64,000 bases of DNA from Hyphomicrobiales bacterium (lineage in GTDB: Bacteria; Pseudomonadota; Alphaproteobacteria; Rhizobiales; Beijerinckiaceae). The stretch spans positions 124,001 to 188,000 of the forward strand of contig UCBZ01000032.1 in the NCBI GenBank assembly GCA_900470775.1, written 5' to 3'. Shown here one piece after another: positions 1 through 10,613 of the stretch. Under the pieces are notes generated by a model. That model saw only the letters and a list, made by a program, of their open reading frames with translations, ran no database searches and had not been told where the DNA came from. Both the position numbers and the translations under genes were made by a program. The stretch's first letter is position 1, and each line of letters begins with the position of its first letter.

Positions 1-883
1 AGACGCGGCCCAGGATGCGGGCCTCGAGGCCGGGTTCGCCCGCCGCCGCGATCGACAGCCGCTCCGGCCGCACCGCCAGTTGCAGCGGGCCTTTGCCGGC
101 GCCGGGAAGCGGCAGGACGAGATCGCCGATCGCAACCGAGCCCTGCCCGTCGCCGGTGCCGGCGAGCACATTGGTCTTGCCGAGGAAGCTCGCGACGAAA
201 GCGCTGGCGGGACGGTCATAGACCTGGTCGGGCGCGCCGATCTGCTCGATGCGGCCCTGGTTCATCACAACGATGCGGTCCGACAGCGCCATCGCCTCAT
301 GCTGGTCATGGGTAACGAGGATGGTGGTGGTGCCGACCGAGCGCTGGATCTGGCGCAATTCGCCCTGCATCTCCTCGCGCAGCTTGGCGTCGAGATTGGA
401 GAGCGGCTCGTCGAGCAGGAGCAGCGCCGGCTTGATGACGAGTGCACGGGCGAGCGCGACGCGCTGCTGCTGGCCGCCCGACATGCGGCGCGGGTAGCGG
501 TCGGCAAAGCCTTTCAGCCCGACGAGTTCCATCGCGGCCAGCGTGCGCTTGTCGCGATCGGGCTTGGAGACATCGCGCATCTCCAGCCCGAAGGCGATGT
601 TTTCAGCCACCGTCATATGCGGGAACAGCGCGTAGCTCTGAAAGACGATGCCGAGCCCGCGCTTGTTGGGCGCGACGGAGACGAGGTCGGCGCCATCCAG
701 CCTGATGCCGCCCCGATCGACATCGACGAAGCCGGCGATCATCTGCAGCGTCGTGGTCTTGCCGCAGCCCGAGGGGCCAAGCAGCGAGACGAACTCGCCG
801 CGCTCAACCGACAGGTTCATCGCATCGACGGCAGTGAAGCCGCCGAAGCGCTTGGTCAGGCCATCGAGGACGAGATGCGACAT
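1..883 (-). CDS. ABC transporter ATP-binding protein, PotA type (partial, 3' end beyond window)
   Basis: ATPase subunit of an importer for a polyamine-like or other small organic solute, acting on the cytoplasmic face of the inner membrane. Read from ATG at 883, the protein shows Walker A GPSGCGKTT at about residues 36-44, the Q-loop segment VFQSYALFPHMTV, the signature MSGGQQQRVALARAL, Walker B LLLLDEPLSNLD and the switch histidine in LVTHDQHEAMAL. A TOBE-like C-terminal region begins before the left edge, where the gene is cut. It follows the binding-protein gene at 1049-2083 on the same strand with a family A palindrome between them. Permease genes probably lie further left. The substrate cannot be read from the sequence. 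Confidence 0.93.
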   Translation of the reverse strand, partial: MSHLVLDGLTKRFGGFTAVDAMNLSVERGEFVSLLGPSGCGKTTTLQMIAGFVDVDRGGIRLDGADLVSVAPNKRGLGIVFQSYALFPHMTVAENIAFGLEMRDVSKPDRDKRTLAAMELVGLKGFADRYPRRMSGGQQQRVALARALVIKPALLLLDEPLSNLDAKLREEMQGELRQIQRSVGTTTILVTHDQHEAMALSDRIVVMNQGRIEQIGAPDQVYDRPASAFVASFLGKTNVLAGTGDGQGSVAIGDLVLPLPGAGKGPLQLAVRPERLSIAAAGEPGLEARILGRV

Positions 884-926
884 GGGTGTCTTGCTGATTT
901 CGTGAAAGAGGGCACGGAAGCACACC

Positions 927-1024
927 CGTCATCCCGGGCTTGCCCCGGGATCCATCATAGAACACGACGGTGCCCTACGATGGATCCCGGATCGGCGCGG
1001 CTTCGCCGCTTGTCCGGGATGACG
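927..1024. repeat. Family A interspersed palindrome, copy A1
   Basis: About 98 bases with outer arms CGTCATCCCGGG and CCCGGGATGACG-like ends and the inner paired motifs GGATCCATCATAG and CTACGATGGATCC. It sits between the binding-protein and ATPase genes of one operon, so it would be transcribed and could fold as a long hairpin. Confidence 0.85.
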
Positions 1025-1048
1025 GGGGGTGGTTCGCAGGCTGGACGA

Positions 1049-2083
1049 TTACCGCTCGACCTCGCGGTTCCAGCGCCGCGTCCACTCCTCGCGCTTGGCG
1101 TTGGCGACGTCCCAGTCGACCGCCTTGAGTTTCTTCACGTCCTCGCCATAGGGCAGGCCCTTCTGCTCGTCGGTGGTCAGCGTCACGGTCGTGTTGGCGG
1201 GGCCGAAGCCGGCGCCGGTCGCCATCACCTTCTGGATCGGGGCTGAAAGCATGAACTGGATGAAGGCGTTGGCCTCGGCCGCGTTCTTCGAGCCCTCGAT
1301 CGGGCAGGCGGCGACGCCGAGCGCATAGCCGCCTTCCTTCGGATAGACGAACGCGACCGGGAAGCCGGTATCGGCGAAGGCCTTGACGCGGCCCGAGCCC
1401 CAGACGCCGAGCACGGCCTGGCCGTTCTGGAACAGCTCAGTCATCTTCGCCGGGGACGGCTCATAGGCGATGATGTTGGGGTTGATGTCCTTCTTGAAGG
1501 CCTCGAAGCCGGGCTCGATGTTGTTCTCGCCGCCGCCGCCCATCTGGGCGAAGGCGATCAGGGCATGCAGGCCGTAGGTGTTGTTGATCGGCGGCGTGAC
1601 GATCTTCTTGCCATAGGTCTTGGACTTCAGGTCGTTCCAGGAGGTCGGAGCCGGCCATTTGTTCTCGGCGAAGACCTTGGTGTTGTAGAACAGCCCGGTG
1701 CCGACGAGGCCGAGGCCGACGCCCTTGTTCGACTTGAACCTCATCACCGGCGCGACGTCCTTGTAGACGGGGCCGTCGGTCAGCGTGCCGCAGAAGCCGA
1801 GCGCCACCGCCTGATAGGCCGGGCCGTCATCGACGATGGCGACATCGATCTGCTGGTTGCCCTTCTGCGCCTGCAACTTGGCGAGGGTGTCGGTCGAGTT
1901 GCCGGCAACGTATTCGATCTTGACGTTGGCCTGCTTCTCGAAGGCCGGGATCACGTCCTTGCGCATGGTCTGCTCATAGGAGCCGCCATAGCCGGCCACG
2001 AACATCGTCTTCTGCTGGGCGAAGGCGGCCGATGCGACGAGCGCGGTGCTGGCGGCCAAGGCGAATGTAACGGCAATCTTCAC
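1049..2083 (-). CDS. ABC transporter periplasmic binding protein, PotD-like (family 1 type)
   Basis: 344-residue extracellular solute-binding protein. Residues 1-22 are a Sec signal peptide ending ASAAFA before QQKTMFVAGYGG. The segment GGSYEQTMRKDVIPAFEKQ and the later GVWGSGRVKAFADTG fit the spermidine/putrescine and iron-type binding-protein fold, and the length is normal. Translation starts at a GTG (2083) preceded by a strong GAGGAGGGG ribosome site. It feeds the PotA-like ATPase downstream on the same strand. A LysR gene is divergent at 2206. Substrate unknown; polyamine, opine or amino-acid derivatives are possible. Confidence 0.88.
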   Translation of the reverse strand: MKIAVTFALAASTALVASAAFAQQKTMFVAGYGGSYEQTMRKDVIPAFEKQANVKIEYVAGNSTDTLAKLQAQKGNQQIDVAIVDDGPAYQAVALGFCGTLTDGPVYKDVAPVMRFKSNKGVGLGLVGTGLFYNTKVFAENKWPAPTSWNDLKSKTYGKKIVTPPINNTYGLHALIAFAQMGGGGENNIEPGFEAFKKDINPNIIAYEPSPAKMTELFQNGQAVLGVWGSGRVKAFADTGFPVAFVYPKEGGYALGVAACPIEGSKNAAEANAFIQFMLSAPIQKVMATGAGFGPANTTVTLTTDEQKGLPYGEDVKKLKAVDWDVANAKREEWTRRWNREVER

Positions 2084-2146
2084 GGGATCCCCTCCTCGTT
2101 TTCGAGTGATGGTGAAGGTTCTGCGACAGGCTGGAACTGGTCAAAT

Positions 2147-2157
2147 CGAATGATTCG
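2147..2157. promoter_or_regulatory. Short perfect palindrome in the LysR/binding-protein divergent promoter region
   Basis: CGAATGATTCG, an 11-base inverted repeat centred on G2152, lies between the divergent starts at 2083 and 2206. It contains the spaced T/A symmetry that LysR regulators bind. It is short and could be chance, so the call is only a candidate operator. Confidence 0.35.
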
Positions 2158-2205
2158 CGGAAGACATACCGAAATGTTATGATTGGCTTCCAACCCTGGA
2201 ATGCC

Positions 2206-3144
2206 ATGCTGAACCCTCGCCAAATCGAAGCCTTCCGGACCGTGATCGTCACCGGAGGCATCACTTCGGCTGCCCGCGCGCTGCATATCAGCCAGCCGGC
2301 GGTCACGCGGCTGATCCACGATCTCCAATATGCGCTGGGCCTGACGCTGTTCGAACGCCGCGGAACCAGGCTGGTCCCCACCAACGAGGCGCTTTCGTTA
2401 TATCGGGAGGTCGAGCGGCAGTTCGTCGGGCTGGATCGCATCGAGAGCGCTGCGCGACAACTGCGCGAGGGCGAAGCCGGCCGGCTCCGGATCGCGGCGC
2501 TGCCGACCTTCAATGTCGGCTTCCTGCCGCGCATCGTCGGCGCCTTCCTGAAGGAGAAGCCGGGTCTCGAAGTCTCGATCTACGGGAGCATCTCGTCGCA
2601 GGTGATGGAATGGGTCGCCAGTGGATTCTGCGATGTCGGCTTCGCCCAGTCCCCGCTCGACTTCCCGAACATCGAGGTCGAGGCGATGGCGCCGGTTCCC
2701 GGCCTCGCAGTCATTCCCGAAGGCCATCGCCTGGCGGGCAAAGAGGTGCTGGAGCCGCAGGATTTCGCGGATGACCCCTTCGTGCTGCTCGAACAGTCGA
2801 CGCCGATGCGCTACTATACCGACGCCGTCTTCGCCGCGGCACGTATCAGCCGCCGATCGCGCGTCGAGACGCCGCTGTCGATGATTGCCTGTTCGCTCGT
2901 CGCAGCCGGTGCCGGGCTTTCGATCGTCGATCCGTTCACGGCGGCGGAGTATCATGGCCGCGGCGTCGTCGCGCGGCGCTTCCGACCCTCAATCCACTAT
3001 GATGTCGGCGTCGTCTGGGGCGCCGGGCGCCTGCGTTCGACGCTGGCGCTCGGCTTCGTCCAGAAGGTGAAGGCCGCGGTCGAAGCGATGGCTGACCGCG
3101 ACGCGATTGCAGCAGAGCCGTCAGGCGGCCTGCCTGTCCCATGA
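2206..3144 (+). CDS. LysR-family transcriptional regulator
   Basis: Regulator of 312 residues from ATG 2206; an in-frame ATG at 2179 would add nine residues but has poor ribosome-site spacing, and the family normally begins as [13 protein letters not shown] does here. The N-terminal winged helix (about residues 4-62) contains [19 protein letters not shown]. The rest is a periplasmic-binding-like effector domain starting [15 protein letters not shown]. It is divergent from the PotD-like gene, so it probably controls that uptake operon in response to the substrate. Its 3' end overlaps the convergent zinc GTPase gene by 24 bases. Confidence 0.92.
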   Translation: MLNPRQIEAFRTVIVTGGITSAARALHISQPAVTRLIHDLQYALGLTLFERRGTRLVPTNEALSLYREVERQFVGLDRIESAARQLREGEAGRLRIAALPTFNVGFLPRIVGAFLKEKPGLEVSIYGSISSQVMEWVASGFCDVGFAQSPLDFPNIEVEAMAPVPGLAVIPEGHRLAGKEVLEPQDFADDPFVLLEQSTPMRYYTDAVFAAARISRRSRVETPLSMIACSLVAAGAGLSIVDPFTAAEYHGRGVVARRFRPSIHYDVGVVWGAGRLRSTLALGFVQKVKAAVEAMADRDAIAAEPSGGLPVP

Positions 3145-4350
3145 CGGGAACGGGTCGTCGAGCGCGAGCAGGCCTGGAGTCATCCCGGTCGCCGGGCTGC
3201 CGGCCAGGCAGGCATCGAGCGCGGCGCGGATCGCGGCCTCGTCCATCTCGGCCGTCCCGATGAAGACGAGTTCCTGGCGGCGGTCGCCCCAGGTTTGCGA
3301 CCAGTGCCGGCGCATCAGCGAGGCGAACTCCTCCGAACGTGGCCAGCGATCCTTCGGCACCGCCGCCCACCAGCTGCCCATGCCCTCCGTCCGCGTGATG
3401 CGGCCCGCCAGCGAATATTCGCCCACCCAGCGCGACCGCGTCGCCAGCCAGAAATGCCCCTTGGCGCGGATCACGCCGGGCAGGCGGCGGCCCAGCAGGT
3501 CATGCAGCTTTTGCGGATGGAAGGGGCGCCGCGCCCTGTAGACGAAGGAGCGGATGCCGTATTCCTCGGTCTCCGGGACATGGTCGCGGAAGCCGAACAG
3601 CTCCTTGTGCCAGAGCGGATGTTCCTGCGATCGCTCCTCGCGGTAGAGCTTCGTGTCGAGCACGGAATCGAGCGGGACGCGGCCGAAATCGGCCTCGACG
3701 ATGCGGGCATCGGCATTGAGGCCGCGTACGACCTGCCGGACCTTCTCGCGCTGCTCGGGCGTCGCCTCGCCGATCTTGTTGATGACGACGACATCGGCGA
3801 ATTCGATCTGCTCGACCAGAAGATCGACCAGCGTGCGCGCATCGCCTTCGCCGGCAATCTCGCCGCGATCGGCGAGAAAGTCGCGGCTGTCATAATCGGC
3901 CAGCAGGTTGAGGGCATCGACGACGGTGACCATCGTGTCGAGGCGCGCGACATCGTCGAGCGAATGGTCGTCCTCGTCGCGGAAGGAGAAGGTCGCCGCG
4001 ATCGGCAGGGGCTCGGCGATGCCGGTACCCTCGATCAGCAGGTAGTCGAAGCGCTTCTCGACAGCGAGCCGGCGGACCTCCGTGAGCAGGTCGTCGCGCA
4101 GCGTGCAGCAGATGCAGCCATTGCTCATCTCGACGAGCTTTTCCTCGGTCTGCGACAGGCCGGCGCCGCCCTCGCGGACGAGATCGGCGTCGATATTCAC
4201 CTCGCTCATGTCGTTGACGATGACCGCGACGCGCTTGCCCTCGCGGTTGTTGAGGATGTGGTTCAGCAGGGTCGTCTTGCCGGCTCCGAGGAAGCCCGAG
4301 AGCACGGTCACGGGCAGGCGGCGGTCGAGGAGGCTGTCGGCGGGAAGCAT
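3121..4350 (-). CDS. COG0523 GTPase, zinc metallochaperone type (ZigA/ZagA-like)
   Basis: G3E-family GTPase of 409 residues that in related bacteria delivers zinc to client enzymes during zinc starvation. Visible motifs are Walker [10 protein letters not shown] (about residues 19-27), the metal site NGCICC (77-82), [11 protein letters not shown] and the guanine motif VINKIG. The C-terminal CobW_C domain follows [18 protein letters not shown] 4350 was chosen; an upstream in-frame extension to 4437 would run through the Zur-like operator. The operator at 4376-4398 and the divergent AztD-like gene argue for a zinc role rather than cobalamin, for which a separate cobW exists at 55655. Confident on family, fairly confident on zinc. 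Confidence 0.88.
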   Translation of the reverse strand: MLPADSLLDRRLPVTVLSGFLGAGKTTLLNHILNNREGKRVAVIVNDMSEVNIDADLVREGGAGLSQTEEKLVEMSNGCICCTLRDDLLTEVRRLAVEKRFDYLLIEGTGIAEPLPIAATFSFRDEDDHSLDDVARLDTMVTVVDALNLLADYDSRDFLADRGEIAGEGDARTLVDLLVEQIEFADVVVINKIGEATPEQREKVRQVVRGLNADARIVEADFGRVPLDSVLDTKLYREERSQEHPLWHKELFGFRDHVPETEEYGIRSFVYRARRPFHPQKLHDLLGRRLPGVIRAKGHFWLATRSRWVGEYSLAGRITRTEGMGSWWAAVPKDRWPRSEEFASLMRRHWSQTWGDRRQELVFIGTAEMDEAAIRAALDACLAGSPATGMTPGLLALDDPFPSWDRQAA

Positions 4351-4375
4351 GGGCAAGGGTCCGTCTTGAAATGAA

Positions 4376-4398
4376 AATTTGTTACAGTATAACATTTC
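4376..4398. promoter_or_regulatory. Zur box between divergent zinc genes
   Basis: The core GTTACAGTATAAC (4381-4393) is nearly symmetric, and its right flank TATAACATTTC matches the proteobacterial Zur consensus exactly. By eye, 18 of the 22 defined positions of the 23-base consensus fit. It lies in a short AT-rich patch inside high-GC DNA, 26 bases upstream of the GTPase start and 51 bases upstream of the AztD-like start, so one site could repress both genes when zinc is plentiful. Confidence 0.75.
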
Positions 4399-4448
4399 AT
4401 TTCTGTCAACCGACGACGCCGCCCCTTCCAACCGCACAGGATGTTTCA

Positions 4449-5756
4449 GTGACCAAGCCCTTCCGTCCCATCGCCCTGGCGCTCGGCTCGATGCTTTCGC
4501 TCGGCCCCGCCCAGGCTCATGACCACACCGTCCTGCGCGGGCGCCTGGTCTTCGCCGACCATGACAAGCCGGTGCTGCGCATCCTCGATCTCGACAGCGG
4601 CGAGACGACCCACAGCTTCCCCGTACCGTTGCCGAATGTCGGGCTGGCCACCGCTGGTGACGGCCGCCATGTCATCGTCAAAACCGGCGACGAGGCCGGG
4701 ACGATCCGGATTCTCGACAGCGGTTTGGTGCGCGAATCCCATGGCGACCATGACGACGTCGAAAAGCTGACGCCAAGAATGCTCGACCTCGTCGTGACCG
4801 GCGACAAGCCGGCCCATGTCGTCTCGGACCACGGCCAGATCGCGCTGTTTTATGACGGCGAGCGGCCCTGGCTGCGGAAAAGCGACCCCAAGGTCGTGCT
4901 TCTGGACCTCGCCAGCCTGGGAAGCAAATCCCCCAGATCCATCGTCTGGAAGAGCCCGGCCCCGCAGCACGGCATCGCGATCCCCATGGGCAAGAGCCGC
5001 CTCCTCGTCTCCGTGCCCAACCCCGTCTATGCCAAGGGCGAGGACAGGAGCGCCTCGTCGCGTCCCGACGGGTTCGAGATACTCGACACAACGGGAAAGC
5101 CCGAGAGCTGGAAGCCCGTCTTTGCGATCGACGACACGGCGAAAGCCGATGCCTCCTGCCGACTGTTCCACGGCCATGCCGCTCTCAAGGACACGCATGT
5201 CTTCGGCTGCGCTGAGGGCGAAGGCGGCGGCGTTCTCGTGCTGCGGCGGGATGGAAGGAGCTTTGCGGCGCACAAGCTGGCCTATCCGGACGGGCGCCGC
5301 ACCAGCGCGATCAAGGGCGGCGGCGGTCGCCATCTGGTCGGAAATTACGGGTTGAAGTCACCTTACGACTCGCTGCTGCGCATCGATCCGGTAGCCGCCA
5401 GCTTGTCGGAGGCCGATGTCCTGAAGGTGCCGTGCGAACAGGGCGCCTGCCAGTTCGAGGTCTCCGCCAACGGCAAGCGGCTCGCCAATCTCACCGCCGA
5501 CGGCAAGCTGCGTGTCTACGAGATCGCGCCGGCCTGGAAGGAGCTTGCAAGCTTCGATGCCGTGCCGGCCTTCGATTGCGCCTATGGCGCGAAGACGCCG
5601 ACCCCGAACCTCGCCATCATCGGTGCCAGCGCCTTCATCAGCGACCCGACGCAGGGGCGAATCCGAGAATACCATCTCGACACCCTGCAGCAGGGCCTCG
5701 ACCTGCCCGTCGACGGCAAGCCCACGATCATCGCCGGCGGTGCGTCAGGCGGCTGA
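4449..5756 (+). CDS. aztD: AztD-like periplasmic zinc metallochaperone (beta-propeller)
   Basis: Predicted secreted protein of 435 residues. GTG 4449 gives an n-region KPFR and a signal peptide ending AQA before HDHTVLRG, with AGG eight bases upstream; a longer reading from 4371 would translate through the Zur box. The body resembles the beta-propeller of AztD, the chaperone that loads zinc onto the AztC binding protein in Paracoccus. Putative metal ligands include the N-terminal HDH, the loop HGDHDD near residue 100 and LFHGHAAL. No aztABC transporter genes are next to it. It is divergent from the COG0523 GTPase and shares its operator. The AztD name rests on recalled family features. Confidence 0.75.
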   Translation: MTKPFRPIALALGSMLSLGPAQAHDHTVLRGRLVFADHDKPVLRILDLDSGETTHSFPVPLPNVGLATAGDGRHVIVKTGDEAGTIRILDSGLVRESHGDHDDVEKLTPRMLDLVVTGDKPAHVVSDHGQIALFYDGERPWLRKSDPKVVLLDLASLGSKSPRSIVWKSPAPQHGIAIPMGKSRLLVSVPNPVYAKGEDRSASSRPDGFEILDTTGKPESWKPVFAIDDTAKADASCRLFHGHAALKDTHVFGCAEGEGGGVLVLRRDGRSFAAHKLAYPDGRRTSAIKGGGGRHLVGNYGLKSPYDSLLRIDPVAASLSEADVLKVPCEQGACQFEVSANGKRLANLTADGKLRVYEIAPAWKELASFDAVPAFDCAYGAKTPTPNLAIIGASAFISDPTQGRIREYHLDTLQQGLDLPVDGKPTIIAGGASGG

Positions 5757-5795
5757 GCTGCCGCTCCGGCGCGTGTCAAATCTTGCATTGAAACA

Positions 5796-5905
5796 CGCCG
5801 TCATCCTGGGCGACCGTAGGTCGTCCCGGGATCCATCGTAGAAAGCCGAACCCTACGATGGATCCCGGAGCTGCGCCGCTGCGCGGCTTGTCCAGGATGA
5901 CGGCG
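5796..5905. repeat. Family A interspersed palindrome, copy A2
   Basis: Outer arms GCCGTCATCCTGG and CCAGGATGACGGC enclose GGATCCATCGTAG and CTACGATGGATCC, with a variable small hairpin GCCGCTGCGCGGC. It fills the gap between the convergent aztD-like and outer-membrane-factor genes, where it could act as a bidirectional terminator. Confidence 0.88.
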
Positions 5906-5931
5906 TGGTTCCGACCGAAATCAATTCGGTC

Positions 5932-7461
5932 TCAGTAAGCAGCCCGCAGATGCGGACCTGTATTCGTGTCCACCACGCGCGGCAGCTCGACCTCGACCGG
6001 CCTGTCCCAGCCGCCGCCGAGCGCCTTGTTCAGCGCGACGAAGTTCGAGGTGGTGGCGACGCGGCTCTGGAGCAGCGTGTCCTCGGCGCTGTAAAGCGAG
6101 CGCTCGGCGTCGAGCACGTCGAGGAAGCTCGCGGCGCCCGACTGATAAAGCGAACGCGAGAGCCGCGCCGCCTCGCGGAAGGAAGCGGCGGCAGACGAGA
6201 GCTTGCCGGCGCGAACCCGCTCCTTGGACAGGTTGACCAGCGCATTCTCGACATCCTGCAAGGCGGTCAGCACCGCGAGGCGGAAGGCCGCGTCGGACTG
6301 GTCGCGCTGGGCTTCCGCGACCTCGACCGCCGCGCGCAGCTCGCCGCCATTGAAGATCGGTACGCTCAGGGTCGGGCCGAACGACCAGCCGATCGAGGAG
6401 TTCTTGGCGAGGTCGCCGGTCTTGAGCGCGGTCGTGGCGATATTGCCGGTCAGGCTGACACGCGGATAGAGCGCCGCTTCCGCCTGGCCGATCCTGGCGG
6501 TCGACTGGGCAAGCTGGCGTTCGGCGCGGCGCACATCGGGGCGATTGATCAGGACATCGGCCGGGATGCCGGCCGGCGGGGCGCCGCGCGCGCCGGGAAT
6601 CGGGCCGCCATTGCCCAGCACGCGGGCCAGCGCGGTGGGTTCCTCGCCGGTGAGCACGCCGAGCTGGTGCAGGCTCTGGGCGTAAGCCGCTTCCAGTGTC
6701 GGGATCGCCGCTTCGGTGGACGCCGCCTGTGCGGCGGCGCGCTCGACATCGAGCGCCGAGGCCGAGCCCGCCGTGAACTTGTTGCGGGTGAGCTTCTCGG
6801 TTTCGCGCTGCGAGGCCGCCGTGCGGCGAGCGAGCGAGGCGCGCGCCTGGGCGCCGCGCGCCTCGACATAATTGGTCGCGACGTCGCCGATCAGAGTGAG
6901 CAGGACGGCGCGGAGATCCGCGTCGGCCGCGTCGGCGCCATAGGTCGAGACCTCGACGCCGCGGGCATTCGCGCCGAACAGATCGAGCTCGAAGCTCGCA
7001 TCGAAGCCGCCCTGAAAGAGGTTGCCGGTGTTGTTGCTGCCGCTCGCCGAGGTCGCGGCCGAGGAGCGGGAGCGGGTCGCGGAGGCATCGCCATCGACGA
7101 CCGGGAACAGCGCGCCAATGGCCTGCCGCCGCGTCGCGCGGGCCTCGCGGATGCGGGCCTTGGCCGAGGCGACATCGAGGTTGCCGGCGACCGCGCGCTC
7201 GACGATCCGGTTCAGCCTGGTGTCGCCGAGCTTCGTCCACCATTGCGAGAGCTGCCGCGCCTCGAGCGGTTTCCTCGTCTTCGGCGCATTACCCCAGCTC
7301 GCCGGCAGGAGCTGACCGGGCGCGACGTAGTCAGGCCCGACGGCGCAGCCTGCCAATGCAATGACGACGACACTGACGCCCGCCATGCGCGACAGATTGG
7401 CGGCACGGAAAGCACGTTCGTTGGCAAGGCTCATGGCGAAAACCGTCTTCGTCATCCGCAT
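5932..7461 (-). CDS. RND efflux outer-membrane factor, NodT/OprM family lipoprotein
   Basis: TolC-like channel of about 509 residues that carries drugs from the RND pump across the outer membrane. The N-terminus has a lipoprotein signal with lipobox ALAGC followed by AVGPDYVAPG, the usual start of mature OprM-type proteins. Two homologous OEP repeats follow, with typical helices such as ARIREARATRRQAIGALFP and RVSLTGNIATTAL. Three in-frame ATGs (7464, 7461, 7455) follow a GAGG site; 7461 has the best spacing. It is the third gene of the operon after the fusion protein and the pump. Confidence 0.93.
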   Translation of the reverse strand: MRMTKTVFAMSLANERAFRAANLSRMAGVSVVVIALAGCAVGPDYVAPGQLLPASWGNAPKTRKPLEARQLSQWWTKLGDTRLNRIVERAVAGNLDVASAKARIREARATRRQAIGALFPVVDGDASATRSRSSAATSASGSNNTGNLFQGGFDASFELDLFGANARGVEVSTYGADAADADLRAVLLTLIGDVATNYVEARGAQARASLARRTAASQRETEKLTRNKFTAGSASALDVERAAAQAASTEAAIPTLEAAYAQSLHQLGVLTGEEPTALARVLGNGGPIPGARGAPPAGIPADVLINRPDVRRAERQLAQSTARIGQAEAALYPRVSLTGNIATTALKTGDLAKNSSIGWSFGPTLSVPIFNGGELRAAVEVAEAQRDQSDAAFRLAVLTALQDVENALVNLSKERVRAGKLSSAAASFREAARLSRSLYQSGAASFLDVLDAERSLYSAEDTLLQSRVATTSNFVALNKALGGGWDRPVEVELPRVVDTNTGPHLRAAY

Positions 7462-7468
7462 CATATCC

Positions 7469-10400
7469 TCAATGCGCCTCGACCGTCGCCGCAGCCGGGG
7501 TGGGAGATTTGCGCCAGCGCCGGACCATCTTGGCCACCAGCACATAGAGCAGCGGCACGAAGAACACGCCGAGCACGGTGGCGGCGATCATGCCGCCCAT
7601 CACGCCGATGCCGATGGCGTTCTGGCTGCCGGAGCCGGCGCCGGTCGCGATCGCCAGCGGCAGCACGCCGAGCACGAAGGCGAATGACGTCATCAGGATC
7701 GGGCGCAGGCGCTGGCGCGCCGCCTCCAGCGTCGCGTCGACCAGGGTCTTGCCCGCAGCCTCCTGCTCGATCGCAAATTCGACGATCAGGATCGCATTCT
7801 TGGCCGCCAAGCCAATCGTGGTGAGCAGGCCAACCTTGAAATAGACGTCGTTGGTCTGGCCGAAGAGCGTCGCGGCAGCGAGCGCGCCGAAGATGCCGAT
7901 CGGGACCGAGAGCATGACCGCGAAGGGAATCGACCAGCTCTCATAGAGCGCCGCGAGGCACAGGAAGACCACGAGTATCGAGAGCGCGTAGAGCGCCGCG
8001 GCCTGGCTTCCGGAAAGCCGCTCCTGATAGGACAGGCCGGTCCATTCATGGCCGAAGCCCGTCGGCATCTGCTTCATCAGCGCGTCGATCTCGTCCATGG
8101 CAGCGCCTGAGCTGACGCCGGCCGCAGCGGCACCCTGCATCTGCACCGCCGAGGAGCCGTTGTAGCGTTCGAGGCGCGGCGAGCCATAGGTCCAGCGACC
8201 CGCCGCGAAGGCCGAGAACGGCACCATCGAGCCGCCGGCATTGCGGACGAACCAGCTTCCGACATGCTCGGGCTGCATGCGGAACGGAGCGTCGGCCTGG
8301 ACATAGACCGATTTCACGCGGCCCCGGTCGATGAAGTCATTGACATAGGCCGAGCCCCAGGCGGCGGAGAGCGTCGCGTTGACGTCGCCCAGCGACAGCG
8401 TCAGCGCGCTCGCCTTCTCCTGGTCGATCTCGATCGAATATTGCGGCGTATCCTCCTGGCCGTTCGGACGCGTGCCCGACAGGCTCGGGCTCCGGCCCGC
8501 CAGACCGAGAAGCTGGTTGCGGGTCTCCATCAGCTTGGCATGGCCAGCGCCGGCGACGTCTTGCAAATAGAAGTCGAAGCCCGCGGTATTGCCGAAGCCC
8601 TGGATCGCGGGCGGGGCGAGCGCGAAGACCATGCCGTCCTTGATCGAACGGAAGGCGCCCATGGCGCGCCCGGCGATGGCCTGCGCCGTCGCCTGCTTGC
8701 CGACGCGTTCCTCGAAGGGCTTCAACCTGACGAAGGCGAGGCCGACATTCTGGCCCTCGCCGCCGAAGCCGAAGCCAGCGACGGTGAGCACGCCGTCGAC
8801 CAGGTCCTTCTCCTTTTCGCGGTAATGCGCACTGACCTGGTCGAGAACCCTGAGCGTGCGATCCTGCGTCGCCCCGACCGGCATCTGGACGCTGGTGAGC
8901 AGGATGCCCTGGTCCTCGTCGGGGATGAAGGAGCTCGGCAGCCGGTAGAACAGATAGGCCATGCTGCCGCCGATCACGAGAAAGACGAGCATAAAGCGCA
9001 GCGGCCTGGCGATCATGCCGGCAGCGCCACGGTGATAGCCGTTGGTCGTGCGCTCGAAGCCGCGGTTGAACCAGCCGAACACGCCCTTCTGCTTCGCGCC
9101 GTGGTTGGTCGGCTTGAGCAGGGTGGCGCAGAGCGCCGGCGTCAGCACCAGCGCGACGATGACCGAGAGCATCATCGCGGTGACGATCGTCACCGAGAAC
9201 TGGCGGTAGATGATGCCGACCGAGCCGCCGAAGAACGCCATCGGCACGAACACGGCCGAGAGAACCGTGGCGATGCCGACGAGCGCGCCGGTGATCTCGC
9301 TCATCGATTTGATCGTCGCGTCCTTGGGCGAGAGATGCTCCTCCTCCATGACGCGCTCGACATTCTCGACGACGACGATGGCGTCGTCGACGAGCAGGCC
9401 GATGGCGAGCACCATGGCGAACATGGTCAGCGTGTTGATCGAGTATCCGGCAAAGGACAGCACGCCGAAGGTTCCGAGCAGCACGACGGGCACGGCGAGC
9501 ATCGGGATGATCGTAGCACGCCAGTTCTGCAGGAAGACGAACATCACGACGAAGACAAGCAGGATCGCCTCGAACAGGGTGTGCACGACCTTCTCGATCG
9601 AGAGCAGCACGAAGGGCGTGGTATCGTAGGGGTAGACGACGTCGACACCCTCGGGCAGCGTGGGCTTGAGTCGCTCGATCGTGGCCTTGACACCCTTGGC
9701 GGTGTCGATCGCGTTGGCGCCGGTCGCGAGGCTGATCGCAAGGCCGGTCGTCGGCTGGCCGTTGTAGCGGGTGGAGGTGCGGTAGTCCCTGGCGCCGAGT
9801 TCGACGCGTGCGACGTCGTTCAGCCGGACGATCGAGCCCGACGCGCCGCTCTTGAGGATGATGTTCTCGAACTGCTGGACGGTCTGAAGGCGACTGAGCG
9901 CCGTCACCGTGGCGTTGAGCTGCTGGCCCGCGACCTGCGGCAGCCCGCCGAGCTGGCCGGCCGAGACCTGCGTGTTCTGCGCCTGGATCGCGGCGGTGAC
10001 GTCGCTCGGCATCAGCGCATATTTTTCGAGCTTGGAAGGATCGAGCCAGATCCGCATCGCGTAGCCGGAGCCGAAGATCTGCGTGGAGCCGACGCCGGGC
10101 ACGCGCTTGAGCGTGTCGTTCAGGGTCGAGTCGACATAATCGGCGAGATCGTTCGTGGTCATGCGGCCGTCCTTCGAGACGAAGGCGGCGACCATCAGGA
10201 AGCCGTTCGACGACTTCGAGACGGTGATGCCGGTGCTCTGCACCGTCTGCGGCAGCTGCGCTGTGACGAGCTGCAGCTTGTTCTGGACCTGCATCTGCGC
10301 GACGTCGGGATTGGCCACGCTGGTGAAGGTCAGCGTGATCGTGGCGTTGCCCGAGGAGGTCGAGGTCGCGGTCATGTATTGCAGATTGTCGACGCCGGTC

Positions 10401-10609
10401 ATGCCCTGCTCGATGACCTTGGTCACCGAGTTCTCGACCGTCTGCGCGTCGGCGCCAGGGTAATTGGCGCTGATGACCACGGTTGTCGGCGCGATCTGCG
10501 GATATTGCGAGATCGGCAGCGTCCGCAGCGCCAGCAGGCCGGCCAGCATGATGACGATGGCGACGACCCAGGCAAAGATCGGCCGTTCGATGAAGAAGCG
10601 CGAGAGCAT
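7469..10609 (-). CDS. RND multidrug efflux pump, HAE1/AcrB family
   Basis: Inner-membrane proton-driven drug exporter of 1046 residues, the normal size for the family. It begins [18 protein letters not shown] as AcrB does and has the paired transmembrane aspartates in [18 protein letters not shown] near residue 405. Two large periplasmic loops separate helix TM1 from TM2 and TM7 from TM8, and the conserved [13 protein letters not shown] stretch lies near residue 860. It is four bases downstream of the fusion-protein gene and four to eight bases upstream of the outer-membrane factor, so the three are translated from one mRNA. It probably accepts amphiphilic compounds; the exact substrates cannot be read. 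Confidence 0.97.
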   Translation of the reverse strand: MLSRFFIERPIFAWVVAIVIMLAGLLALRTLPISQYPQIAPTTVVISANYPGADAQTVENSVTKVIEQGMTGVDNLQYMTATSTSSGNATITLTFTSVANPDVAQMQVQNKLQLVTAQLPQTVQSTGITVSKSSNGFLMVAAFVSKDGRMTTNDLADYVDSTLNDTLKRVPGVGSTQIFGSGYAMRIWLDPSKLEKYALMPSDVTAAIQAQNTQVSAGQLGGLPQVAGQQLNATVTALSRLQTVQQFENIILKSGASGSIVRLNDVARVELGARDYRTSTRYNGQPTTGLAISLATGANAIDTAKGVKATIERLKPTLPEGVDVVYPYDTTPFVLLSIEKVVHTLFEAILLVFVVMFVFLQNWRATIIPMLAVPVVLLGTFGVLSFAGYSINTLTMFAMVLAIGLLVDDAIVVVENVERVMEEEHLSPKDATIKSMSEITGALVGIATVLSAVFVPMAFFGGSVGIIYRQFSVTIVTAMMLSVIVALVLTPALCATLLKPTNHGAKQKGVFGWFNRGFERTTNGYHRGAAGMIARPLRFMLVFLVIGGSMAYLFYRLPSSFIPDEDQGILLTSVQMPVGATQDRTLRVLDQVSAHYREKEKDLVDGVLTVAGFGFGGEGQNVGLAFVRLKPFEERVGKQATAQAIAGRAMGAFRSIKDGMVFALAPPAIQGFGNTAGFDFYLQDVAGAGHAKLMETRNQLLGLAGRSPSLSGTRPNGQEDTPQYSIEIDQEKASALTLSLGDVNATLSAAWGSAYVNDFIDRGRVKSVYVQADAPFRMQPEHVGSWFVRNAGGSMVPFSAFAAGRWTYGSPRLERYNGSSAVQMQGAAAAGVSSGAAMDEIDALMKQMPTGFGHEWTGLSYQERLSGSQAAALYALSILVVFLCLAALYESWSIPFAVMLSVPIGIFGALAAATLFGQTNDVYFKVGLLTTIGLAAKNAILIVEFAIEQEAAGKTLVDATLEAARQRLRPILMTSFAFVLGVLPLAIATGAGSGSQNAIGIGVMGGMIAATVLGVFFVPLLYVLVAKMVRRWRKSPTPAAATVEAH

Positions 10610-10613
10610 GGCG

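Noticed and set aside
80-1246. Plus-strand open frame across the PotA-like gene and palindrome A1
   Set aside because: Antisense to a clear ABC ATPase; its middle is only the translation of the repeat.
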